Source of the DNA: Coprinopsis marcescibilis
Lineage: Eukaryota > Basidiomycota > Agaricomycetes > Agaricales > Psathyrellaceae
Reading direction: 5' to 3'
DNA: 64,000 nt
Assembly (NCBI GenBank): GCA_004369085.1
Contig: ML210152.1
Location: 346,040-410,039 of the forward strand
Shown: positions 46,911 to 56,779 of the stretch, in pieces
Layout: each line of letters opens with the position of its first letter
How positions within the stretch are numbered: position 1 is the stretch's first letter
Translations under genes and position numbers: made by a program
The notes under the pieces: generated by a model
The model's database searches: none
What the model saw: only the letters and a program-made list of their open reading frames with translations
Told to the model about the DNA's origin: nothing

Positions 46911-48892
46911 AACAACGTAAACGTCAAACGCCAAAACTTGCCATTATTCTAGTTGAGTTCATGCTTGAGGCTCACTGTCTTGAACGGTTGGATGGGTATC
47001 GGGTTTCTTCCAATTTTCTGGTCTTCTTGCTTCGTCTTCTTGTTCTGTCTTCTCAGTTCCGGTGTTCATTTGTCGTGGTATCTTCCATCATGCACATATT
47101 TCTTGGACCCAAATAACGCTCACTCATAAATGTGTACTTGTATCTCGTGTTGTCCGGCTGTACCAGTCTTCTTTCTTTCTTGCGCAGCGTTTCCGCATGT
47201 AATCTTCGATCTTGACTCTTGTAGTTTCTTGCACGTACATATCTTGGTGTTTTCTTTCTTGTTGCATTGTATCATTCATTCACGCCACCAGACTCGCCGT
47301 ATGCCGATCTCACTTATATCTTGCTGTATATTGCCATGGCCCATTCGTATCAGACGTCGAATCACACATGTTGATTATCGATTCTTGAAGCTTGCGGTCT
47401 TGAATCTTGGTTGTATCTTGGTTGTATCTTGAGCTTGCGGCCTTGATCTTGCTCATCTTCATCTCATTTGGGGCCCGGGGGCTTGAGCTTGAGGTTCTTG
47501 ATTCTTGACGACGACTTGCATCTCCCAGCTTGAGTTACTCAAAAAGAAAACGTGAAGTGTATGATGCAGGTCAAGGTACGTGTATTTCAGTCGGTGAGAT
47601 ATAAAAGTGGTCACGAAAGTATGGGCCCCTTCGTCGCTTGTCGACGACGACGACGTACTCCTCCGCCCGCGACTCGAACAATCCAGCAGCTGACTGGGTT
47701 CAGAGTCACAGAATGGGTCAGAGGATCGTCTAGAGCTGCACATAACTTGACCTTGGGGCGGGCGCAGCATGGAAAGGCGTGAGAGAGAGAGGGATGGGGG
47801 TTGGGAAACGAATCGTTGGTGCTAGCTGGCGCGAGTGGCGCCGCGTAATTAAGGCGGGAGCAATAACAAAATGACTCGGAGCGTGACTGTCGGCCGCGTG
47901 TGAGTCTGTGACGGAACGAACAGTCACATGCACGTGAGTGCATCAACTGTCACGTCAGGTTGGGTCCGTGCGCGATACTTGCTGGTTGGCGAGGAGGTTT
48001 GGCGAAGAGTCCGATGCCGCGAAGATCCTTGTAACTGTATTACGGGTAGATAGGGTCTCTCATAATAGTTCTAATCCTCCGAATCCGAGTCGTCAACCAC
48101 GACGTACCTCTGGCGCTTATTTCCGGGCCGTCCGGCTCAACGGAAACTTATCGAGTGTTCGATGGGAAGCCCACTTCCAAACCTTCTTTTAGCACCTGCC
48201 ACCATCTGTTTCTCAGCAGACAATGGCCCCTCGTTAATTTACCATCTGGCAGCGCCTTCCCTTCTAAACTGAACAGCTGAGCTGTGTGCTGAGCTGGTCA
48301 CGGTGGACAACGGAATATGAGTGTTTCTTTTGCATGTGGGCTTGGAGCGTTGACCCAGGCTTATCTTCCTCTTACAGAACACGAGAAGGGTGCTCAACGC
48401 AGCTTGAACTATATTGACTGTCAACTACCTTCTGGGTTTGTATTAAACCTACCAAAAGCACATTCGCATCGCATTGGGTGGCAAAGACTTCTTTGTGCGC
48501 CCACTTGTCATTCCTGGGACTGGGATGATAAAGCCAAGCGTTCACCCCTTGCAGGTGCCTTTCATCCTTGTCGACGGCCGCCACCGGACCTCGTTCGTGC
48601 ACCTGGTTACTCGTGCTTCGCTGCCTGATGTTCGCCTGGTATGGAAAAGAACCACTTAACACCCCAAGTTCTCAACATCTCCAATATCCCTTGCTCGCAC
48701 ATGACGATGGCTTCTCTCCTCAAAACAAGCATGGTCGCCTCGGTCTTCGTTATCTTTCTCTTATCTGTGCGGCATCCTGGTTTCAAATTGGCTGCTAGCT
48801 GTGTGACATGTATTTCTCCGCTCATTCTCAAGCTATGTTCTGGCGTATAAAAGGACGGACAAACGAGAGATTTCACCTCAAGATCAATCGTC
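46911..48892. other. Intergenic, 2 kb, including M35 protease promoter
   Basis: No supportable gene. It is rich in CTTG/TCTTG words at 47000-47520, possibly a long 3' UTR or decayed sequence. A 250-codon minus-strand frame (49359-48607) overlaps the protease exons and is taken as a shadow. Confidence 0.5.
48846..48853 (+). promoter_or_regulatory. TATA box of the M35 protease gene
   Basis: TATAAAAG lies 40 bp upstream of the ATG at 48893, consistent with a strongly inducible gene with a short 5' UTR. Confidence 0.6.
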
Positions 48893-50423
48893 ATGGGATC
48901 TTTGCCTTCTCCTCGAGTCTTCCTCGCCCTCGTCTTCTGGCTCGCCGCCTTGGTATCTGCTTCTCCTTTCCAGAAGAGAGCGAGCGATATCTCCGTCAGC
49001 TTGTCGACAGAGTCAAGCAGCGTTGCTTCGATCGACGGTCTCCAGATTACTGCTTCGATCACCAACACCGCAGCCAACACCGTCAAGTTGCTCAAGCACA
49101 ACACCATCCTTGACAACTCCCCGACCAAGTCGTTCACTGTTACCAAGGATGGCAAGCCCGTCAACTTCAACGGTATCAAGGTCAGCTCCACGGGAGGCTT
49201 CAGTAGTGCATTGCTCATCCCTCTCCGCAGATCTCGCTCTCTTTGACCGACCTTGATGAGTCTTCCTACGTTGTCCTCCAACCCGGCAAAACCATCCAAG
49301 TCGTCCACTCCGGTATGTCTACATGCTGAACCTGGCCATACAACTGGAATTGACCGCATCGTAGTCGCCGCCCTCTACGATTTCGCGTCTGCTGGGACCG
49401 GTAGCTTCTCCTTCACACCCCTCACCTACTTCTACACCGCAGAGGCTTTGGAAAGCACTGAGCTCTCGCTCGCTTCCGCTGCCGAGATCACCGTCGAGAA
49501 AGGCTCGCTCACCGTCCAAGTCACCAACGACGTCGCCACCAGGACTCTCGGTGGCAACAGCCATCTTGCCAAGCGGGCCAGGAACATTTGCACCAATACT
49601 TCCCGCAGAACCTTCATTGATTCCAGGCAAGGCTTCGTATCTTTGGTGCAACGTTACTGTGTTTATTGACCTGCTTTTGCGTTTGTTTGTATAGCTATAC
49701 CGAGTCGCGCTCTCTTGCTTCTGGAGCGACTTCGTACATCAACAGCCGTGGAACCAGCGACTCGCTTTATGTTGCTTACTGGGGCACCAACACTGCCTCG
49801 CGAGTGACTGGCGTGTTCAACGGCGTCGTAAACGAGAACTCTAGCTCCCGAACGTAAGTTTTACCCTCTTCTCGGCTTACCAGTCGACGACCTATGCTAA
49901 CTTTGTCGTGACGTTGTTTAGCATGGACTGCACTGACCCTTATGGTGTCTGCGGAGGCGGAACGATTGCTTACACAGTCATCGCAACCACCAACGTACGT
50001 TCAAGTTTACCTGATATGCCAGACTACTGACATGTTTGCGCGGCGTGGATTACAGATCTACTTCTGCCCCATCTTCTTCAACCAGGTTGCTTCCACCAGT
50101 CTCTGCGGTGGAACGACCGTTGCGGCGCGTAACGTCCGCGGAGGGACTACTTTGCACGAGGCAAGTGAATAGTGCCAATCCGAATCCAACTTCAACACTG
50201 ACATTGCTGTTGCGACTGACTTAGATTACCCATGCTGTCTCGAGGACTGACGATGTCACCTACGGATGTGCCGCCGACCAGCGTCTCTCCAATGCCCAGA
50301 AGATCATCAACGCTGACAACTACAACGTACGTCGTTCTCCTTGTATGGGCTGTGTCCAGTGCTGACGGTTTTTGCATGCTCCAGTGCTTCGCCACACAGG
50401 TTTATGCCAGCACTCGCTGCTAA
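48893..50423 (+). CDS. Secreted M35 metalloprotease (deuterolysin / peptidyl-Lys type aspzincin)
   Basis: A secreted zinc endopeptidase. Eight exons: 48893-49180, 49231-49312, 49365-49626, 49695-49853, 49922-49994, 50056-50160, 50225-50326 and 50385-50423; 369 aa. The signal peptide is hydrophobic (FLALVFWLAALVSASPF). A propeptide-like beta-rich domain precedes CTNTSRRTFIDSSYTESRSL. The catalytic part has CTDPYGVCGGGTIAYTVIA, IYFCPIFFNQ and TTLHE-ITHAVSRTDDVTYG: an HExxH helix and the downstream aspartate/Tyr-Gly motif of aspzincins. Two introns (49627-49694 and 50161-50224) need GC donors (GCAAGG and GCAAGT) to keep frame; nearby GT alternatives break it. Nine cysteines lie in the mature part. 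Confidence 0.9.
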
Positions 50424-50671
50424 AAGAGTTTCTTTGAGTTCTGGTCGTTGATGTAATGCAATTAAGATGTTCATAGGGTTCAGAGTACGGGTTTAACTTG
50501 AATCATTATAAGTAACGGGGTAAAATTCTGGCGAGAGACATCATCCGGAAGAATCCTCAGGTTCGTCGGCCAAGTGCAGCAATGGAATACGAATACTATA
50601 ACAGATTGATGGCAAGAAACCAAATGTGGTATTTGCAGACAAGGGTGCAATCTTGACTACGACAAAGCTGG

Positions 50672-52352
50672 TTACAACGGTATATCAACAGTGTCCCCAA
50701 CATCATCCTCGCTATCACTCGCAGAATGCGTTCTGCTTCTCTCCTTTTCAACGGGTGGTGGTGGTGGAACTTCCATAGCCACAGCATCGGCTTCCTTCGT
50801 CTTGCCCTTGCTCGTGTCCGCAGGAGGGGTGGTAGATTTACCATCCTTCGCACCCTCATCTTGACCCTGGCCCTTGTCATCCCGTTCTGCAGTCGTAGGC
50901 AAATCAGGGGCCTCTCCTGGAGGAGGCGAAGGCGGGAACTTGAACGCCTTGTTCATCGTTCCTGCTCTGCTCTTCCGTTTTTCGCTCTTGGCCAGCGGGA
51001 TATCGTCGCTTTCCATCGAGCGATGGAGCTTGACTTCCTCCGCCTCGGGGTCGTTACCTGCCGTCTCCTCGACCGTTGCTTCGAATGTTGGGCGAACGGT
51101 TGTAGTGGCTGAGAAAGGCTGGTTATTGACAAATGTTCCGGCGCTGTTGGGCGGCGATCGGGCTGGAGCGGGCATGGATGCTCGGTACGATGCTGGTGTC
51201 CCTTTTGCGCTGGAACCGCCGGTTGCAGGCGGGGAGTATGGAAGCTGTGTATGTGACATTGACTGTGGTCGATTGCTGGAGTAGCTTGCGGATGCGGGTG
51301 TGTTTGGTGTGGCCCCGAGGTAGTACTGGGAGATCGGAATCATCCTGAGAGCCAGTTGGTTAGACGAGGTATGTATGACAACGGTGGTGACTACGAACCT
51401 TTTCTCTGCATGGCAAGCCAAAATCCAGAGAGGCTGTACGACTGGAATGCTCAGCTGCAATGCTCGTTGATATTCTACGCCAGGTGCACCGCTTGTGCTT
51501 CCAGTGGCTTGGGCACCTGAAGGTGTAGCCGCAGGGGTTGTGCAGACGAAATGTGTTGTGTCGATCTGGATCTTGTCGCTCCATTTCGCGTTCATCTCCC
51601 CCAACGCCACCTTGGCGTTTTCCAAAAGCAGCTCGTCCTGCACATTTCCAAAGCAGACGCATATTCCGGATGTATCTGTCATTGAGTGGGTCCTGACGTA
51701 GACGATTGGGGATGGGTACGTTCCTGCTGTTGTCCGCAGGATGAGCTGGAAGGTGTATTCCGCATTGATATCTAGGCCAGACACTTTGGTGGAGGTGTTC
51801 GTCATGGGTGAGGGTATCGCGGCCAGCCTTTGGTTGTTTCTGTAGATGTCTAGAGAACGGAGCTTTGCGTTGGCGAGTTGGATTGCCGGCCATTCCAGCG
51901 TCACGGACGTTTGGGTGACGTTACGCACCTAATACGATTAGCACCTAATGGCAGTCGGTAGTTGCTGCAAGCTTACTTTCAGTTCTGGCACAGTGGGTGA
52001 CTGGACACCGTATATCTTGAGAATCTCGTCCTGGAGCTGCCAGAACTCGGCCTCTCTCCGTTTCTCTTCTGCGTGGTTCTGGTTGACTGCGATGTTGACT
52101 ATCGAGCCTGCGGTGGCGCCAGGTGGGAGCAAAATTGAAGGAAACTCAATTAAATGAGCCCTTTCTCCGATGAGAATCTGGTTCGCTGTTCCATGAATAT
52201 GAAAACGTCCTCGTTCGTTGTCCAACTCACTGCCATTCCAGCATCTAATTATGAGGATCAGTGTCTGTATTCAATGATTTACGAATCATTAATCTCTTAC
52301 CTAGCTTGCCAACCGTAAAGGTAAAACTATCTGGTGAGGGCTTTGCAGACAT
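50672..52352 (-). CDS. CHS5: Exomer scaffold CHS5
   Basis: Chs5 is the scaffold of the exomer coat at the trans-Golgi, needed for export of chitin synthase and other cargo. Exons are 52352-52301, 52244-52231 (14 nt), 52177-51977, 51928-51399 and 51344-50672; introns 56, 53, 48 and 54 bp; 489 aa. The N-terminus SFTFTVGKLDAGMAILIGER with AHLIEFPSILLP is the Chs5 N-terminal domain. A fibronectin type III domain follows (VTQTSVTLEWPAIQLA to YTFQLILRTTAG), then a BRCT domain (GICVCFGNVQDELLLENAKV to VVQPLWILACHAEKR). The C-terminal 250 residues are low-complexity Pro/Ser/Glu/Lys. The conserved KLDAG...LIGER junction exists only with the 14-nt exon. Confidence 0.9.
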
Positions 52353-52497
52353 TTTGAGGGATGGGGTATAGAGATGAACGGGTATGAACGTTTGAACGCG
52401 GTCTCCGTTGCTGTGCACAGCGGCGCCGACGTAGGACGCCAATTTGGCGATTTCTTCTCACGGTAAGCCTATTCCAGCCTATTCCTCAAGTTGTAGT

Positions 52498-52529
52498 ACT
52501 ACAGTGCAAGACACTAAGAGGTGGCGTCT
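52498..52529 (+). repeat. Left terminal inverted repeat
   Basis: Begins ACTACAGTGCAAGAC. It matches the reverse complement of 56031-56062 at 28 of 32 positions. Confidence 0.8.
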
Positions 52530-52742
52530 CTACAGCGGCCGGAGTTTTTGAAATTTTTTCATTTTTTTTGAACTTTTGGACGGAAACCCACCAAAAGCTG
52601 CGTAAATACGATGTTTCCGAAATTTACGGATATTACGTAAGAAATTCAGATTTTGGGGGAAAAATCCAACTATAGTTGGGGTGATCAAGGCTCCAAAATA
52701 CAGCCTGGCGATTTCTATGCAACATTTCTCTCATTTTTGACA

Positions 52743-55700
52743 ATGCCCAGCAAGGGAAAGCGCTCGGAGAACGCAAAGCGACAATGGGAGACAGGCGGTT
52801 CCATGTTTGGAACTGGACTTCTGGATGATGATCCCATCGAGAAACAACTGGACCCAGATTACATGCCAGAATCAGAAGACAACATCAGCGACGAAGAAGA
52901 AGTTCTGAGCGGAAATTATGTATTTTTGCTTGCTGAGGGGTCACAGGATGATGAAGAAGAAATGAGGGATGGAGAGAATAATGCAGACTCAGAAGGTGAT
53001 TCAGATAGAGAGGTTCTCACAGAGGAGAAAGCTGCAATCAATTACTTTCACAAATTCAAAGTAGAGCCATCTAGTCCAGCTCCTGTAAGTGCGTGTTTTT
53101 GTTCGTTCAGATGCAGAGTCTGATACAATGCATTGATACAGGAGAAAAAGCCAAAGCTTAGTGCTCTGCCCACATATTCTGGTGCTGGGAAAACCTCAGT
53201 CTATGTCAAGGGCAAGGCACTGAAGAAGGCTGCCGTAGGGTGCAAGACAATCGATTCATTTTTCTCACGCGCTAATTCGACACAATCTGAAGTGCCACCT
53301 GAGGCTAATGGTAAGCGCCGATCGCAAAAGACTAATTTTGTTCTCATGACTAAACTTAGGCCCACACGAGGCTGGATTGAGTGTCCCAGAAAACTGCACC
53401 AACGATACAGATCCCCCATTGAGAGTGTGTGTTGAGACACCCACCCATGAACTCGACAACTTAGTTCTCGCCACTTGTGAACAGCCAAGTGGAAGTGCTG
53501 AGCCCCCCGCCCCCACTGACCAGCCTACCGACAACACGGATACCAGAAATGCCAATGCCGAGCCCCCCGCCACTGCCGCCAACGCCTCCACCAACGCCAC
53601 GGACAACGAATCAATTGCCATCGAAGAGCTGCTAAACATCTCAGTTGAATGGGATGACATTGCAGAGACACGCCCCCCGCTGCATGTAGTGCTTATGCGG
53701 TTGCTCCAGCTCATGAAAAAGCACAAGAGCTACTCTGCACTCTTGAAACTTGAGTCGGTAAAGAATTATCTCTGGCTCAAGGCAGATTACACACAAAATC
53801 CCTGGGTTCGAAATCCAGCAACGCGTGCCAGCCTTGCCGTAGCTCGAGCTATTGGGAAGGGACCTGCTTTTGCGTGGAAAATACGCGAATTAATGCTGTA
53901 TATTGACCGTTTCCACACTTTGCCACCAAGCAAAGCAGGGAAACACCATGCCCACCCATCGCTTCTGAACAATGAGCAGGTCTTTCATACGGTTCGCAAG
54001 TTTTTAACTGTACAATGTGCAGGAGAGGTATGTTTAAAGTTATCAGTTATCCAAGTCGAGAGTCTGCTGAACCTCATGATTTATTTGCAGGTTACTCCAC
54101 GTAAACTCGCTGACGAAGTCAACAATGTTATCATTCCAAACATTGGCCTGGATCTTGGCGGCCAAAAGATAACTGAACGATGCGCTGTCCGTTGGCTCCA
54201 TAAGCTTGGTTACAAGCTGAGTCAAGTCAAAAAAGGCATGTATATTGACGGACACGAAAGGAAGGATGTTGTAAAAAGCCGTGTCAAGTTAATCGTTGAA
54301 GTTATAGCTGGCGAACAGTGAGTTTTAAGTTCCACTCGATATTTTCAGCGCTAATTTGTAATTTCACACAGCCTGCGATACATGTTTGATGACGCCACGC
54401 TTGAGGCAGCTAAAGCATGGCGAATGCATGCATGTCCCCATATTTCAAGACGAGAGCGCATTTCGTTCGAATGACCTGCAGCCAACAGCCTGGACCAAAG
54501 ACGGTGAAATGCCTCTTTGGAAAAAAGGTGGTGGGAGGATGGTTCATGTATCCGACTTCATTGTCGAGCTTACAGGACACCTTAAACTGAGCCCTGAGCT
54601 AATCGATGCCCAGAAGGGCCTTCCACCTGAGCAGCAAGTTCCCGAGCATGCACGAGTTATTATTTATCCCGGAAAAAATGGTGATGCATGGTGGGATGCG
54701 AAACAGTTGATTGATCAGGTATGGGCTCTATTTTTACTTGATCAAAAATAGACGTGATCCAACGCATTTTAGGTTAAGACCAGGGCCATTCCCATTTTTG
54801 AAAAGCTCTACCCTGGTGCTGTGGCCGAGTTTTTCTTTGACCAGTTGACAGCGCATTCAGCTTTTGGCCCTAACGGACTGCGCATGGCTGACATGAATGT
54901 AAGACCTGGCGGAAAGCAACCAAAGATGCACAACACCAAGATTCCAAACAACAATCTGAACCCAGAACTGTGTGGAAAACCTCAAACGATGGTGTTTGAC
55001 GAGAATCTCCCTGAAGATCACCCATTCTATGAGTTTTGTGGGCAACCAAAAGGAATGCGACAGGTTCTTGAAGAACGGGGGCTTTGGGACTTGCTTACAG
55101 CCCGAAACGGCGGTAAGGCAATTCCCGGGACATGCAAGATGTGCAGCCTTTCGATTAAAGAGCAGGAAAAGCGTGCAAAAGAGGTTGCCAAAGCAATGGC
55201 TGGCATTGAAGAACCCAAAGAGGCGGATCCTGATGATTCTGATGACAGTGGAGATGACACTGACTCACTTACTGGCCCAACTTGCTGCATGCGCAAGGTT
55301 TTCTCCGAACAGGAAGATTTCTGAAATGAAAAGCCTCTTCTTCAATTGGTAATTGAAGAGGCAGGCCACAAGTGTTACTTTCTCCCTAAGTTCCACTGCG
55401 AACTGAACCCAATAGAAATGCATTGGGGGTGGGCAAAATGCATGAGTTCTAATTTTACCTTCGTAAATTCACTGGCAGACTTATTTTGGACTATCTTTAA
55501 ACAGGATATCGAGCAGTTGCGGATGGAACATGGCAGAAGGCTAAACAAATCATCCCAGAGATTTTGGACTCCTGCACTCCAAAGCTCATTCGAGCATTTT
55601 TCCGTAAAACCTGGCGCTATATGGATGCCTACCAGTGAGTACAGATGCTTTTATGAAAGAAGGATTCTCATGTCCGTTCAGCAAAGGGCTTAATGCGAAG

Positions 55701-55787
55701 CAGGCTGAACATGCCGTTAGAAAGTACAAATCTCACCGTCGAGTGGGAGCTCATGTAATGGGATCCGTAGATATGATTCTGAACTAA
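52743..55787 (+). pseudogene. Transposase (DDE), inactivated
   Basis: The start MPSKGKRSENAKRQWETGG is followed by an acidic N-terminal region and then a helix-rich DNA-binding part. Introns are clear at 53085-53141, 53311-53359, 54028-54090 and 54719-54772, and probable at about 54318-54371. Triad candidates: Asp in IFQDESAF (54449), Asp in FFFDQLTAHSAF (54839) and Glu in FHCELNPIEMHWG (55400). Damage: a +1 frameshift near 54406, before HGECMHVPIFQDE; an in-frame TGA at 55322 where CGA would fit (F-stop-N-E-K-P-L-L-Q); and a missing donor for the intron ending near 55505. The C-terminal RKTWRYMDAYQ and GLNAKQAEHAVRKYKSHRR are still readable. Confidence 0.8.
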
Positions 55788-56030
55788 TTTCGTCGATTTC
55801 GTTGTCACTCGCCCACGAGTTGTTATCTAATCTAAGATAAGATCTACCGTATTTGGAAAAGCTTGGCGGATTCAGATTTTGGCCTCGAAAAAAAAAATTC
55901 AAACATCGATTCACAAAAAAGTAATGAGATAGATCGAAAGCTCCCTCCAATCTAAAGCGATTCCAACAGTTTTTGAGAACTTCTGGTCATTTTCCCAGGT
56001 GAAGTTACGTTTGTTTGTTTTGGCGTGCCA

Positions 56031-56062
56031 AGACGTCAATTCTTAGCGTCTTGCACTGTAGT
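56031..56062 (-). repeat. Right terminal inverted repeat
   Basis: Ends GTCTTGCACTGTAGT, the inverse of the left repeat. Confidence 0.8.
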
Positions 56063-56779
56063 TCCAAAATGCAAACTCAAATTGCGCTCACTGCTGTACT
56101 AGCCCGCCGTTTCTGCGCAAGGAGCTTGCTCGTCAGCCTCGCTCGAGTACTGATGCAGTAATGCCCTCACACTTTTGCTCTAGCGAATTCAGCGCCAGAA
56201 TGCCATTTCGGGCGCATCTGCCGAGCCTTCAACCTTTAAATTGGACGTTGAACGTTGAGACGCAACCCAAGCCGAGTTCTCTTTGAATGAATCCTGGATC
56301 TGTAATCGGATATCTAGCCCTGATATGAGGCACTGGCCATGGTTGAAGCGATAGCAAAGGTTGTTTCAGGCGAGTTGCAGCCTCGGTTTTCCGCTTCGCA
56401 GAATTGAAACTAACCTCTGGGTTGATGTTAATATCTATAGAGCTGACTCGAGCATTCACATCCTGCCGCGATTGTACCGGCCGAAGTGACAGATTCAAGT
56501 CAAGGCGGACGGCGTCACGGACTAAGCCGATAGAATACCCTTCGTGAGTAGATGTGCCCAATTCTGTAGTCTCCGTAGCTGACCTAACGATTCTGTAGAT
56601 GATAATCGATATTGGTCCTGACCTACTGTGATTTGTAACAGGTTTACAGTTAACTGCATTCAACAGGCTGCTCCTACCCAACTCCTACCTTCGAGTTTCT
56701 ACAGTGTACATCTAACATTTCCTTTCCCCACGTCTCCATCAAGTGTCAATAACCAACAAATAACCTAGCAGGTGGAAGA
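56063..56779. other. Intergenic, transposon right flank to NLR3 promoter
   Basis: 0.7 kb. The first 45 bp (about 56069-56113) are similar to 61968-62012 next to the truncated NLR copy 5. No gene is seen. Confidence 0.6.

Larger units (their letters stand above)
52498..56062 (+). mobile_element. DDE (Tc1/mariner-like) DNA transposon, degenerate
   Basis: A 3565-bp element bounded by 32-bp terminal inverted repeats, with one decayed intron-containing transposase. The DDE triad with its D-x-N-P-I-E-like end (CELNPIEMHWG) places it with IS630/Tc1/mariner-type transposases widespread in Agaricomycetes. A clear target-site duplication is not visible; the left flank ends TA and the right begins TT if the repeat starts at CTACAG. 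It sits between CHS5 and NLR3. Confidence 0.78.

Noticed and set aside
48607..49359. 250-codon minus-strand open frame across the M35 protease exons
   Set aside because: It is antisense to a well-supported secreted protease, has no recognisable domain and follows from the codon bias of the real gene.
52498..56062. Assigning the element to the KDZ (Kyakuja/Dileera/Zisupton) transposons
   Set aside because: The transposase lacks the cysteine-cluster features I associate with that group and shows a D...D...E with a CELNPIE end, more like IS630/Tc1/mariner.
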